DNA of 64,000 nucleotides. Source: Climacium dendroides (lineage: Eukaryota > Streptophyta > Bryopsida > Hypnales > Climaciaceae). The notes below the pieces were generated by a model that saw nothing but the letters and a program-made list of their open reading frames with translations, searched no databases and had not been told where the DNA came from. This document shows positions 10,343 to 23,131 of this stretch, piece by piece (the stretch's first letter is position 1; every line of letters starts with the position of its first letter). The stretch covers positions 2,420,501-2,484,500 of the forward strand of contig OX467089.1 in the NCBI GenBank assembly GCA_950106755.1. Direction: 5' to 3'. Both the position numbers and the translations under genes were made by a program.

Positions 10343-12175
10343 CTAAAGTCTTGGCTTCCGTCCTTTCTTTGAACGGCTCCCCGCTTGGCTAGTAGGCGTC
10401 CCCTTCGTATTCTTTGCTGGCGTAGTTTTTGCTGTGGCCCGCGTCTGAATATGGCGCATTGCGGGAGACGGATCGCTGTCGCCTTCGGTTCCGGAAGTGG
10501 AGTGGGCACTCTCCTCGTCAGAATCTTCAATGACTTGAATCTCCTTCTCTGGTGTTGTATCCTCTAATGTTGTGGGTTCGCTTCCTTTCTCCGGCGTGGT
10601 CTCTTGCATGTGCACAAATCCTTTCGGATTAGTCCGAGTCGGATTGGTCATCCCACCGATCCGGTTGATGAGATCTCCCCTAACCTACTGTCCCGGAACC
10701 TTGAATGATCCGGTCATCAAATTCGGCATTGTTTGTACCTTGGGAACTTCCGAAGTTGAGAACTTAGATGGCACCGGAACCGTTTTTGCGCTAGACTCCG
10801 ATTCCGGTTCCGAGGCTGGCCTCAAATTCAACTCCGTCATCCGTATCTTACTAGCGAAAGGCTCGACTGGTGTGAGTATCCCCCTTAGGCCCTCCATCCG
10901 GGTTGCAGGATCCGCCACTGGTTTCCCTGGGGTACCTGCGACAAAAGGAAGTTCCGGAAAGGTGGAGAAATCCATCGCATGGTTTGGGTCGAGGGCCGCC
11001 AGTAACTTCTAGATCTCCTTGAAAACTTGCTCTATCCTCGCGGTGAAGTCTACGAGGATGGTAACTACCTTGGTTCCGGTAATGTGGCCTTCCGATATCA
11101 TCTTCGAGTCAAACAAAGCAGCTTTCGTGATGATGTTGGCTTTGATGTTGACTGCCCCGGTTAGATTCTTGACCAAAGCGAGAGCCTCTTTCTCTTTCTC
11201 CTTCGCAGCTACCATTTCCCCTTCCACCCAATTCACCCGGGTCTGGAGTAGGTTCCGTTCCGCCTCCAACTCCTGGATCCGATCTTCCCTCTTCTTTAGA
11301 TCCTCCGGCTTGGGCAATCGCTTGATAGCTTCCACGATCTGATCCGGATCCACCTTCAACACTTCCGCGGTATCTATCACCAAATCTGACAATCCGTCGT
11401 GAAGTACCTTGGCTTCACGCATCCACTCAAGCCCTGCATTGAAAAATGCGGATTCTGTTTCCATTTCAGGTCCTTTGCTGGACTCCCCCCTCTCCATTGT
11501 TGGTGGCTTGATTCTCGACCCCGGATCCGTTGACTTCCTCTTCTTGGTCCTTGGATCTATCAAACGTTCCTCGGGAAGTTCCTCCGGTTCAGACTCGACC
11601 GGATCTTCCGCTTCCTCCCCAGAAAGTCCGTATGATAGGAGCGTCTTTCCGGTGTCATACTGAATTATTTCCGCCGCACTCAAAAGTTCCTGTTGATGGT
11701 ACAGATGAAACAAATAGGTGCTAACTGGACTCGCCTTCGCTCGAGTCACGTGATCCGCTAATTTAGCCACTATCCCGGCTATGACCCTACCCCAGTGCAC
11801 TACCCAGTTCTCCATAGCCCCAAAGATAGTATTGGCCACCGTAATGGTAACCCGCGTTGGCTTTCCCGGATACAAGATCGGAATCAGAAACTCTAGTATC
11901 CGCCTCTGTCTCTCGTCCTTGCACTCGCTGATAGTAAATCCGTCCTTAGGGTTTGCAGACCCGGTGAACTTCCCTGCTACAAAACGGTCCGTCCTTGAAG
12001 CTAAACCGTTCCCACTCTTCCGGAACTGATAGACGTCCGCCCAGATGTCCTCGGTCCACGCGACTGGCCGTCCTCTCAAAGTGAGCTCATACTGATTCGG
12101 AATACCGTAAAGTAGCTCTTGAATCATCTTTTCACTCTTGAGGTTCCATGGTCAGTGTAGTAAACCGACACATCC
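10343..12175 (-). pseudogene. ORFX copy X2, near full length, three in-frame stops
   Basis: One uninterrupted minus-strand frame of about 610 codons runs from the GC.GLLH block to the end at KKGRKPRL. It is broken only by TGA 12154-12152, TAG 11011-11009 and TAG 10687-10685. Other copies carry sense codons there: CGA in X1 at the first stop and CAG in X7 at the second. The N-terminal half holds conserved blocks (ELTLRGRPVAW, PTRVTITVANTIFGAMEN, HWGRVIAGIVAKL, YLFHLYHQQELL). A Pro/Glu linker with KKRK follows, then a long coiled coil (DLKKREDRIQELEAERNLLQ) and a Ser/Thr/Lys-rich tail. No signal peptide or membrane segment is visible, so it is not a classical Env despite its position. The middle block recalls the 'putative plant transposon protein' domain of Tat/Ogre-type elements, but that is an impression. 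Function unknown. Confidence 0.85.
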
Positions 12176-12708
12176 TAACCTAGTCAAGTCCTCCTCTAAT
12201 TGCTTGTGTAGTTACGGGCTATCCGGAATGGCCGGAGAGATAACCCGGGCAGATACCGCTATCTTCCGTACTGGTCCGGATGCCATAAGATCTAAGTGAG
12301 AACGAAGGAAAAGTAGTTCTACCTCAGTCGCTAACTCACCACTCTTTCTCTCAACTACTCACACAAACAGTCTCAGGAACACAGAATAGAAGAGTGAAGA
12401 GGAAACTCTAGGAAGACGGCTTAAGTACTAAACCGTCTTTCTACGGTCTTAAGGACAACGGCTACAGGTCCGTTGTCTCAATGGTATCCTACTTCCGTAG
12501 CTACGAGGCCTATACGGTAGGTTCCTGTATTCCGGATGAGTCCGAATTCTGGATCCGGATAAGTTCCAGTTACGAGTGGTGCCGGAACACTTATTTCCTA
12601 ATTCAAGCTATCTGGTCCAAAAATCACACTCTAACTATTATTTTTTTTTTTTTATTTTTTTTTTTCGCACCTACTTCTTGCATTATTGATCCGTTTCCGG
12701 ATTTCCAC
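12176..12708 (-). other. ORFX leader/spacer, second copy (empty MITE site)
   Basis: This is colinear with 2813-3310 and contains the intact target site at 12204 that is occupied by a MITE in the other copy. Similarity ends abruptly at about 12708 within a TTTCCGGATT motif, where unrelated sequence begins, so this element has lost its gag-pol. Confidence 0.85.
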
Positions 12709-13182
12709 AACTTGCCTCACCTTGTGACCCTTGTCCAATGGCCTCCCCCTCCGACCCCTGCAGAGCTGCCTCACCCTCCGACCCTAGTTCGGTGGGCTCA
12801 CCCTCCGATCCCTGTTCGCCAGATGAGACTGCATGAACCTTGGCATCAAGCAAGAGGTGAAAATGAGAAATGCGTAGCAACCACAGGCTTACAAGAATGA
12901 AAAAACTTGGCGGGACATGTGAAGAAATTCCAAAAATAATGCAGGCCAGTACATACCTCCGGAGGTGACGTAAACTCTACATCAACTGCGCCTCCCTGTC
13001 GTCCTTCCTCCTCACCCTGTGCGACTGCTGATGCTTTCTTCAACTTCACCATCATCACAGAACACTTGACTGGCCCTGGTGGCGTGTCGACGTACCTAAA
13101 CCAGTTCCGATATGCTATCGCCTCGCCAAATCGAAACATTCGTTCGTAGTAGAAGTACTTGTCCGGGTAATGGTAGCCGTCC
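12709..13182 (-). pseudogene. Exons of an unknown gene, cut off by the retroelement
   Basis: On the minus strand a well-formed acceptor (TTTCATTTCAG) at 13183 opens an exon that ends at a GAG/gtatgt donor near 12957. It encodes about 75 residues including YFYYERMFRFGEAIAYRNWF and a basic/acidic tail. After a short intron, a possible second exon (acceptor near 12825) encodes repeats of GSEGE, matching the CTCACCCTCCGAC repeats on the plus strand. The frame then runs into the retroelement junction at 12708. I do not recognise the protein. Upstream exons may lie in 13200-13880, where only shadow ORFs are seen. Confidence 0.4.
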
Positions 13183-13882
13183 CTGAAATGAAAATAAAAG
13201 AAAATAAACACTCAATGACATTTCTGCCGTTCGTAGCCCATTTGAAAACTGCCTAAACAATGCGAGGTAATAAACCCTCAGTCGAATTTACCACAACATG
13301 TGGTCGGTTGACCTCACTTCGTGCTGCAAGATAATAACAAAGCCGGGGAGCGAACGGCATCCCCTGCACGGGACAATGATGCGAGAACAAACCTCGGCGT
13401 TCTTCTTCTCAAATGAGTTTCACTTCAGCAGCGCCTATCCCGTCCACAGCACAGAGGAGACGTTGAAGCGAGAAGCTGCGCGAAGTTGTAGGCGGCCGTT
13501 GAATCCTCATCATAGCAACATCAAAGTTCCTCACCACAGTGGTGGGACTACTTGAGACATCTTCAAGTGCCTACGTCAACCCTGCGCCCCGCGCCAAACA
13601 GCCCATGTCTTTTGGCAGTCCTTGCAAATTTGTCACCCCGCTCCCAAACCCTAAAAACAACACGAAAAACGACTGGAATCGTAGGAAGCTCAACACTTGC
13701 AATGGACAACGTACTTCGACGACGCTCCAGAGCAAAACACTGCGCAGAAAACAAAAACCACGCGCGCACAGCCCAGGTGCACATGCGTACGCGTGACGCA
13801 CTGTCACCTGGCCAAAGAAGATTCCAGACCCAGAGGAGGTTCGGGCAGCTGAGCCTGAACCGAAGCTGAAGCCAAACCAAGC

Positions 13883-15059
13883 GTCAGTGAAACACCGTAC
13901 ATGCGTTTAGGACTTTAGGTTGCTTGTCCAAACAAATTTCAATTTGAATTATTTGGCAAGTTATTGGACTAGTGTGATTACTTTGGGGTTGAATACAAGT
14001 CTTTTTTGAAGAAATGTAATTAATGTAAAAGTAGTGTTTAGTTTGATAGTTTAATTTGTTTTGGCTTCTTTGTTGAAATGAAAACGCTGCACCAATCCAG
14101 GGACATCTAATCCTTAGAAGGAGTTAATAATTCCGGAAAATTACTCCTGACCGAAAATGAGAACAAATAAAGCATTTCATGGAACTACTGATTTTGTTTC
14201 ATATTACCATTTTGTAATTCTAAGATAAAAATTAAAGTTGAAATGGTTACCTAATAAGTGCCATTAAGTGTTTTCTTTCCCTAGATTGTAATGAATGTCA
14301 ATAAGTATGTAGACACTAATTTCATGTATAACCCGGTCGGAGACTTCAAGCCCTTAACAAAATTAGTGTACCGTGATCATTCAAATGTGAACCCATCTCA
14401 ACATTTCGATGGGGTCATTTTTGTTTTGATGTTGTTAACCCTTGAACAACAAGTAATCTACGGACAATGATGAATGAAATTGGAATGGTGCATGTCAATA
14501 ATGACCCCATGCCATTTACGAACAAATCCCTCTGTATAGTGCATTCTCCGTAAGGCACTCCAATTTGTCAATGAAAGCCCTTATTCAATAGAAAGCTTCC
14601 AAAAATTGTCCCACCAAAGGTTCAAAATATTTTCCTCCATGTCTGCATTTTCCCCCCTTTACCATTTATGCCCTGACAGTACTCCACTGAAGGCCCCCCC
14701 TCCAAGGTAAACAATATATAACTACTTGAAACCCATGGTTCCACAACTTCTTTGAATGGAAATGTACTAACTTCCCAAACCCCAAAATTCTCTCATCTTC
14801 ACGCTAAACCCTAAACCGAATTGCGAGGCTATAAAACATTCACTTCATAAAATTCATTGTCATGAAGACAAACTCATCTTCTTAACCCTCTAAATATTTC
14901 TGGTAAAAAATTTCCCTGAATTACAATAAAATACTGTAGAGACCATCAATGTCCACGACATGTTCAAAAAACACATTGAATAGCTTATTCCATATTCCCA
15001 TCATGTATTGGCACAACCCTATTAAATTCATACTACCTTCTAGCAGTTTAATTCCCCCC
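13883..15059. other. AT-rich intergenic stretch
   Basis: No ORF, RNA gene or repeat here that I can support. It includes a short plant telomere-like motif (CTAAACCCTAAACC) near 14805. Confidence 0.5.
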
Positions 15060-16145
15060 GTACTAGCCACCTTTCTTGTGAAGGAGTGGTCCACTCGCTT
15101 GGGGTCGACTCCTTCATGTGTTTCACGTGGATGAATGGGTAGGGAGATTCCTCCACCCTTGGTAGCATTTTTTTTCGTGAAGGAGTCGCCCACTCGCTTG
15201 GAGTCGACTCCTTCACGTGTTTCACGTGGATGTATAGGTAGGGAGATTCTTCCACCCTAAATAGCCTTTCTTTTTCGTGAAGGAGTGGCCCGCTTGATTG
15301 GGGTCGACTCCTTCACGTGTTTCACGTGGATGTATGGGTAGGGAGATTCCTCCACCCTAGGTAGCATTTTTTTTTGTGAAGGATTGGCCCACTCGATTGG
15401 GGTCAACTCCTTCATGTGTTTCACATGGATGTATGGGTAGGGAGATTCCTCCACCCTAAATAGCATTTTTTTGTGAAGGAGTGGCCCGCTCGATTGGGGT
15501 CGACTCCTTCACGTGTTTCACGTGGATGTATGGGTAGGGAGATTCCTCCACCCTTGGTAGCATTTCTTTTTTGTGAAGGAGTGGCCCACTCGATTGGGGT
15601 CGATTCTTTCACGTGTTTCACGTGGATGTATAGGTAGGGAGATTCCTCCACCCTTGGTAGCATTTTTTTTTCGTGAAGGAGTCGCCCGCTCGATTGGGGT
15701 CGACTCCTTCACGTGTTTCATGTGGATGTGTAGGTAGGGAGATTCCTTCACCCTAAATAGCGTTTTTTTTTCGTGAAGGAGTGGCCCACTGGATTAGGCT
15801 CGTCCTTCACGTGTTTCACGTGGATGTATGGGTAGGGAGATTCCTCCACCCTAGGTAGCATTTTTTTTTGTGAAGGAGTGGCCCACTCGATTGGGGTCGA
15901 CTCCTTCACGTGTTTCACGTGGATGTATAGGTAGGGATAATCCTCCACCCTATATAGCATTTTTTTTTCGTGAAGGAGTCGCCCGCTCGATTGCGGTCGA
16001 CTCCTTCACGTGTTTCATGTGGACGTATGGTAGGGAGATTCCTCCACCCTTGGTAGCATTTTTTTTCATGAAGGAGTCCCTCACTTGATAGGGCTCGTCC
16101 TTCACATGTTCCATGTGGATGGAATGGTTGTGAGATTCGTCCAAG
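15060..16145. repeat. Satellite of about eleven ~99-bp units
   Basis: The anchor GTCGACTCCTTCA (or a close variant) recurs at 15104, 15203, 15303, 15402, 15499, 15599, 15699, 15798, 15896, 15996 and 16093. Each unit has a T-tract, GTGAAGGAGTGGCCC, the anchor, CACGTGTTTCACGTGG and GGGAGATTCCTCCACCC. Inside a unit GAAGGAGT and ACTCCTTC form an inverted repeat. Because 99 is a multiple of three, minus-strand frames stay open and give a 33-residue repeat (SPYPYIHVKHVKESTP core). T-tract length changes throw the frame off every few units, so it is probably not translated. Confidence 0.92.
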
Positions 16146-17384
16146 TTTAGTGTATCAGTATAATTTTTTGAAGTAGTGTCTCCGAATTGGGTTATTGAAT
16201 GAAAAAGTTATGAAGATAAGGGAGCATAAAGTTTCCTATGTTGCTTTGACATTTTTTCTCTCAAAATATACAACCGTAATAATTAGGCTATTTCTTTATT
16301 CACTTATCGTTTTCTATGTTTTCTATATTTTGTTACAGGAACACTAACCAAATCAATTGGGCTACTGCTTTATACACATCCATTGATGGAGTGTTACGGA
16401 GTTTATGCTTAATACTACACATTTTTCCTGAAGTCACTCCTTGAACCCCTCGCACCATGACTCCTAAACCCTAAACCACCATAAACAATATTGGTAGCAG
16501 ATTATAGAATTTTCTTATGTCTTTCCACTTTTTCTTACATGTGCTTGTATAGCCCAAGCACTATATTCTTTGAACATTGGGCTTTATGAAGTGCGTAGGA
16601 GGGAAGGTAACGTATTTGTACGCCCCATCCCTAGTTTTTTCTTCGAAGATGAGAGCGAACCCCCAGTATGAAACCACTGTCAACACAGTACTTTACGAAC
16701 TTATGTCGAAGGAAATATGGGGAGCGTCCCTTCTATTATCATTTTTGGGTTTAAGCCCTTTCGTAAACCTAACCATCTGAAAGCATTGTAAGATACTGTA
16801 GTTGAAGCAACTTCTGGTAGGACAAGTTCAACATTTCTCCTTTCATTTCCTTGCTTCAAAGGCTAACATAATCTCAGGATTCTTGTTGTTCATCATTAAC
16901 CTCCATGAATATTTTGGTGTAAATGTTCAAGGAAGAACCCTAAACCCTTTCCATTTTCTTTTCCAATGTTTTTTGCTGAGTAAAACAATTCCGCCTTTCC
17001 ACTCAAACCTTTGAGAACTTGAGTGCAATGAAGCCCCTGTAATGCAACTATAGGTTTCATTCCTAATATAGAATAAACACTTCTGGGTCAGTGTATGATG
17101 AATTTAGCTGGAATTGCGTGCTTCATTTCCCTTATATTCATTTTTCAATTGAAAAGTACATTAACAAATGAATGGTAATGCCTATAATGAAGGATATAGC
17201 ATAATACAATACTTGCAAGAAGCCATGTCTACTTTCTAGGAAGCTTGTCCAGCCCTAAATTTTGAACTAGAAATCCCTAGCCTTGAAACCCAAAAAATAG
17301 CCAAAATTTGTTAGAATCCTTCCAATGCAGACCTTGAAGAGGAAGAGAAGTGTGACAATTCATATTTTTGATTTTTATTTGTTT
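16146..17384. other. AT-rich intergenic stretch
   Basis: Contains only short ORFs and short telomere-like motifs (CCCTAAACCCTAAACC near 16465). I see no supported gene. Confidence 0.45.
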
Positions 17385-17629
17385 ACCTTTTTGAGCGAAC
17401 CGGAAATTTGAAATAGGTATCCGGATTCATCTAGAGAGAAAAATAAAATCCAAAAATAGTCACAAAAGGACCTTACAGAACTAATCCAGTTTTAGGTAGA
17501 AGCGGAACGGATTAGATGTACAACCGGATAAGTATTTCCGACCGGAATCTTGTTGACTGGATTAGAGATAACCGGATGTCAAGAACCGGACCGGATATCC
17601 GACCGGTCATAAAGACAGTCTAGGGCGTC

Positions 17630-17645
17630 AGGACTATATAAAGCC
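17630..17645 (+). promoter_or_regulatory. TATA box upstream of ORFX copy X3
   Basis: GGACTATATAAAGCC lies about 320 bp before the ORFX start at 17955. Similar TATA-like motifs precede other ORFX copies: TATTTAAA near 32010 before X6, TATACAAAA near 30160 before X4 (minus) and TATAAG at 59680-59675 before X8 (minus). This suggests ORFX has its own promoter, distinct from the LTR TATA box. Confidence 0.55.
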
Positions 17646-17954
17646 TAGCCCTGCCCATTTTTAGGTCTCTGGATTTCCACGTGTTGTCGTGTCCTGATTT
17701 AGCGCTTGACGTTTCTATCGTTGACCACGGCAAGGGAGAGGAAGTACAAGAGGGTACGGAAGTGAGTGAGGGGTGTGAGACGGAGAGATCTCCTCCGGAC
17801 ATGAGTGGGTGAGACCTTGAGTGCGAGCGGATACGTGAGAAGCTAAGAGTGTGAGCACGCCAGTAGGTTAGTTTACAGGCGGAGCGGAACATCTGAGTGT
17901 CGCGCGCTTCCTTTTTAGGACTGTAGAAAGTGAAAATCGGGTAGAGCTACCCTC

Positions 17955-19631
17955 ATGCCGCGGCTGAACCGGAAGAGAGGTTCTAATACCCCGCCCCCGA
18001 GTGAAGTAAAGCTTAGAAAAGTGGTTCCGATCATGCCGACCAAGGAACCGGAATAGGGAGAGCTCAGAGAGGATTTGTTGTTGATGGGTTGTCAGGGGTT
18101 AGCTTTGAAACCTTGGGGTTTCAAAGATGAGAGGATGGTTAGAGAAATCCTGAGTGGCATATCGAATTAGTTCGATAACACCCTGAGAGGGAATCCGATC
18201 CAATGGACCGAGGCTTTGTGGCGGGACGTATACGGATTCCGGTCAGGAGGACTCGGGCTTGCCAACCGGAAGGATGATTTCGTCCAGGGCAAGTTCGGAA
18301 GCGTAGTAAACCTGAAGGACGGCTACGCGGTAGAAGACTGCCTCGATGACCGGGAGCGTCGCTTGCTCCAGTTCCTGGTTCCGGTTTTGCATCCGGAAAA
18401 GCCCACCAGGGTGACTATCACCTTGGCTAACACGATTTTCGGAGCGCTGAGCGGAACCCGGAAAGTAGACTGGGGCCGAATCTTCTTTGATCTGGTGTCT
18501 CAGCTTACTACAAGAGTGGGGAGAAGTAGGGCTACCCCACTGTGCCCTTATGTGTACCACCTCTACCAACAACAGGAACTGCTGACGGAAGTGGAGCTGA
18601 AGGTGTGGAAGGCCCAGGAGCGGACCATGAAGTACGGCGAATCCAAGTCCGACCAAGAAGCAGATTCCGGAAACGAAACCAAGGAGGAGGAAGAAGAAGA
18701 AGAGGAAGAGGAGGAACCGTATGTTCCCGCCAAGAGGCAGAAAACCACTCCAACTCGGAATCGAGGAACGCCCCCGGGACATCCGCGTCCGCGCAGAGGG
18801 GAGACTCCAACCGGACCGGATGTGGCATCCGGATCCGGGACCGTAGATCCGTTCGACGAGTTGGTTGGGATCCTCTGCGGAATCCGGGTGGATTGGGAAG
18901 TTAAGAAGCGGGCGCTCGGGGAGATCGCGGAATTAATCGGAGCGGAACCGGACAGTCAATTGCCACGGAAGGTGGCTGAAAGTGTTATCAATCTGGAAGA
19001 GCTCCGGAAGATGAAGGAGGACAGCAAGCGGCAGCACAATGAGGTGGACACCCTCAAGGCCGAACTATTCGCGTTGCTTGAGAATGCCACCGCGACAAAG
19101 GAGATGGCGGAGGAAATGAAGAAGTTGGCTGCGGAAGTGAAGGACGTGCTTGGAGGACCTGGAGCCGCAGTCACCAAGGCGCACCTGTTCGAAGAGGAGG
19201 TGCATAAGGACAAGAAGATATCCGGAACTAGGGTGGTGCACATCCTCACTGATTTTGAGGAGCAGATGGAGAAGCTCCTATCCAAGGCACGGGAGTCAGC
19301 GGACCGGATCGTGGAGAGTAGCCAGAAGTTGACAGAGATTCCGGTCCGGCTCTCAGAAATTTCTCTTCCAGACTTGTTTCCGGAAGACGTAGCTCAGGAG
19401 CCGGGAAAGAACAAGACACCTCAGTCAAGCAGGGCAAAGAAGGAGACGCCCTTGATCGGACATCAGCCGATAGATTTGGACTCCCTGGAAGCTGAGGAAG
19501 AACATCCGGTTCTACCTACGGATGGAGAACGGAACCGGAATCTAAATGAGGTCTTCGAGCAGTTGGAGAGACCTGATGAGAGCCCTACCATTGGATCTCG
19601 AGTGTATGAGACGGAACAGGAAGGATTGTAA
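17955..19631 (+). pseudogene. ORFX copy X3 (subfamily 2), nearly intact
   Basis: The frame runs from ATG 17955 (MPRLNRKRGSNTPPP) to TAA 19629-19631, 558 codons, broken by TAG at 18054 and 18168 only. The N-terminal half carries the family blocks (LKPWGFKDERMVREI, RRLLQFLVPVLHPEKPTRVT, NTIFGALSG, VDWGRIFFDL, YVYHLYQQQELL). Next comes an unbroken run of glutamates with a KRQK nuclear-localisation-like motif, then a Pro-rich linker. A coiled coil follows (roughly residues 330-480) with the conserved HLFEEEVHKDKKISGTRVV segment, and the tail has the acidic box ERNRNLNEVFE. A TATA box lies upstream and an LTR directly downstream. It is more GC-rich than its surroundings. Likely a nucleic-acid or chromatin-associated accessory protein of the retroelement; that is inference. 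Confidence 0.85.
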
Positions 19632-20781
19632 AAATAGGACTTATAGATAGGAACCGGAATAGAATCCGGTTAGGATAAGGTAGGACCGGATTGTCAACGC
19701 CTTCAGAGGCGGAAATCATGTATTCACTTTTTGTTTTTTGTTTTTTGTATATAAAACAGTCTCTGAGCTGGAGACGGGGGAGAGAGTTCTTTTGGCATTT
19801 CCTTGTGTACTTTCCTTTAAACTAACTTTTGTGTATTTTTCCCGAGTATTGGCAAGAGTGCACTAAGTCAGAATAGGAAGGTGAGTACGGAGGTGTTGGT
19901 AGAGTTTCTCCCCTTGATGTATGTTTCCGGTTCTAGGTACATGTGAGTAGGTTATGAAGAGTTAGGAGTGGATTCCAGTGCCTCAGCAGCTACAGAAGTT
20001 TAGCATTCCGGGTGAGAGATCCGTTGATCAAGCTAGGCGGATAGGGAGGGATTCCTTAGCTGCGCTAGAACTCCTGGGTGGGAAATCCGGTCGAGTATCC
20101 TGACTCCTGTGAGGTCTTGCCACCGTTGTGGGTGAACGGAAGAACTTTCGTGGATGTTGGAACGGACAGATTCACTTGTAGCCACCGAACTTCGTGCGGA
20201 ACGGATCAGTGTCAAGGTCGTTGTAGTATGAGAGGATCGTACGGGGGGTCTTTGTGTGACCTGTGATTCGGATTGCTATCCGGATTACTGTGAAGGATCA
20301 AACCGGATCCGTGTTAGTTAGGAGATCTGTGGATAGGAAAGTGGGTCTTCAACCACTATAAGTCACGGAAGGAGTGGTGGGCCTACCACTTCCAAAAGCA
20401 AGCGGCGAACCCTCTGATGGTAAAACAGAGGTAAAACTAAACCGGATACAGAAGGAGGGACCGGATCGGATCCGCCCAGGAGGTTACATAGGACCGGAAG
20501 TAGCAGGGTCCAGAATTGAGAAGTTAGTCCAGAAATCGGGGAACTAGTATAACCAGAAGTAGGAAACAGTCCGGTCGAAGCTTTCCGGTTGGTTTTGGAT
20601 GTTCCGGTCGTTAGAGGTAGAACCGGAAAAGTGGAATTAAGGGGTTTAATTGAGTTCATCTCCTTGTTAGAGTTAGCTACTTCACAGGATCTCGTGGGTT
20701 CGATCTTTAGGGTCATTTTGTTATGCTCTAGAGTGATTTTTGTGAATATAATAGGGAAATTGCTTACTCTGTGCTGCGACA
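19632..20781 (+). repeat. LTR of ORFX subfamily 2 (element with X3)
   Basis: It starts somewhere just after the X3 stop and ends at CTGTGCTGCGACA (20781). A clear TATA box TATATAAAA at 19748-19756 marks the U3/R region. It is homologous to 33897-34729 and, on the other strand, to 27157-28335. Shared blocks include GGATCGTACGGGGGGTCTTT, GGGCCTACCACT and the GAACCCTCTGAT segment. No primer site or gag follows, so this is a 3' LTR. Confidence 0.82.
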
Positions 20782-22978
20782 AGAAGACCTTCTTTCCAAG
20801 AAGGCTATATAGACATTGCTGAATTAAACTTCAAAAATACATCACCTTGCAAATCATCTCCATTGTAGGAGAAAACAAATTGTGCATTTTTATTGTGTTG
20901 CACAATCCCTTTGCCCACTCTTATTCATGCCTTACATAATCATCCTTATATGAGAATTACCATTTTTAATGGTAGCCTTTAGGAAGGCAAAGTAATTAGG
21001 TGGACAAATATTTCCAAAATTTTGGAAAATGGAGGCAATTATCGGACTTACAAGGACCTCATTCACCCCTTAGCCCTACATTGAAATCCTAAAGTGTCAA
21101 AGTTCAAGAAGAAGTGGATTGTGGACACCCTCAAAAATATTTTCAAAAATAACAATAACTCCCTATTGCTTTACGCAAAGACAATGACAATACTCACTTC
21201 CAATATTGACAGGAACATTAAAAAATTATATGAATAACTGTAAGATTACACCAATTTAAACTTCCGCCTAAACCTCTTGCTGCTTTAACCCTAGCCGTCA
21301 ACACACTAGACAATAAAACCCTAGTCGCCACAATAATAGCCAAGAAAACCCTAACCGTCACAGGCTGAATGCTGTGGCGAAACACTACATCAACATTGTC
21401 ATGTACATATGCATGCAGCATAGGGCGTCCATGATCCATGTCGCATGCGACCATGCCAGTATGCGACATGCATCATTCATGCACCATGATGGATGCATGC
21501 ATGGGGATCATGGCAGAAACACTACAAGTAATACACTGCTGAATTACCCTGCAGAATTTACCACAAGTAACTACAATTGTGCACCTGTATGACAGTGCAG
21601 GAATTAATTTACGTAAGAGCACGCGAAAATAAATCTCTGCCCGGGACAGGTGCAGCCAGTAACTCACTGAACCAGCCAGGCTCATAATGAGCCGCAAAAA
21701 GGAGGGTTAGAAATAGTGTGCACCTAATTTTGACGTAGTACGAACATACCCTATTAAATACAATTCCTTGGATTTAATTCTCTTGCCCCTAAATTACATG
21801 TACCTAAAAATTAATGGACCATATTTTTTGGCTACCTACATTTCTTATAAAGAACTTGTCACTTTACATGTCCCCTACTTTATATGTAATTTTTTTATAA
21901 ATATTTATAAATATTACCCAAAATGAATTAATTTCCCCTATGTTCCATTGCATGTGTGTTTCTAAAATGCGGGAAGTGTCCCCCCCGAGGCTCATCACAA
22001 TCTTGACTTTCATAGTGTTGAGGGCTTTTGGAAATGAGCCTCAAATACACTAGATCTTGGAGAAAAATTCACATTGAAGATTCATTTAAAAAAATTGTAG
22101 AGTAGATTTTGAGAAGCTATAAGTTGATTGGGGTTATGCATGTTAGACCCTTTATCCTCATATTTTTTTGGTGACCCAATTTGTTTCATATTTTTTAAAT
22201 CTTTGTACGATTAATTATGAATTTTTAAAAGTTAAAAAGCAACGATTACTAAAAGTGACTATGTCCTAAAATGTGCTAGTACATTCAATAAAGCAAAATG
22301 TACCTCTCCGTCATGATCGCTTTTAAAGCATGAGTGTTTTTAGAGCAAACTAACTCATGCATTTATTTTTTTAATTTTAAAATAAAATCATCATCTAAAT
22401 GACTACAATGAAGTACCTATGTTTTAGCATTAAACATGTTGATTACAAATGCATATTTTATACAAGAGGAGAATCAGAAAATTAAATTAAAATTTTTTTT
22501 CAAGTAAATAAATAATTAAACTTCTTTATTTATTTTAGAAATAAAATATTTAGGAACAAAAATGAAAAAAAAATGAAAAAGAAAAAAAATCTTTCTTTTT
22601 AATTAAAAATAAAAGAAGAGAAAGATAAACATGCATGTTTTTATATTTTTTTTAATTGAGCATTGAGAAATCCAAAAGCACTTGAATTGAAAATTTAACC
22701 CGTGAATCCAGCCCAAGGGATTTACATTAACTTAGGTTGGATTGAAGGCCAGATTGAAGGCCAATCCAGCCAGCCTTCCATCCGGCCTTAGGCCCAGTAT
22801 AAACCCACCCTTAGTTTGGAGAAGCCAAGAAATACAAAATTAACCGACCCCAAAATAGATGCCAAATTTTTACTTCTATCCCCGGGCAATGACTGGGTCA
22901 GTTCTCCCAGGCGGACCAAAGAATTAGGGCACGGAGAGCGCAGCCCTAACTCCGGCTGACGATCTCTCATAAGAGGAG
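20782..22978. other. AT-rich intergenic stretch
   Basis: It holds the second copy of the dispersed repeat (21995-22190), a GCATGC-rich patch around 21410-21500, and a poly-A-rich run near 22550. No gene is supported. NHP2 begins just after, and a TATA box for it is not obvious. Confidence 0.5.
21995..22190. repeat. Dispersed repeat, copy 2
   Basis: Partner of 1110-1310 in the same orientation. The most conserved block is GGCTTTTGGAAATGAGCCTC followed by AAATACACTAGATCTTGGAG. No coding potential. Confidence 0.7.
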
Positions 22979-23131
22979 GTGCCCATACGGGAGAGCTCGC
23001 GGTTGCTGCATCGATTACTGGCTTCAGGGTTCAAGTTAGTCCCTCGCCTCATTACCCTGTGTTCCCTGCTTCCTACTTCTGCCTCTCCTGAACTATCTTC
23101 TCGCTTCCCGTTCCGACGCCCTCTTTTCTCC

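Noticed and set aside
10343..12175. ORFX as a retroviral-type envelope protein
   Set aside because: No signal peptide, transmembrane helix, glycosylation-rich ectodomain or furin-like site was found; the protein is soluble and coiled-coil.
13539..13880. Overlapping ORFs on both strands around 13.6 kb
   Set aside because: Four overlapping frames in a GC-richer patch; none has a motif, and I cannot tell which, if any, is an exon.
14921..16144. Repeat-containing ORFs with a 33-residue unit (minus strand)
   Set aside because: Open only because the satellite unit is 99 bp; frames break at T-tract length changes and there is no leader or splice support.
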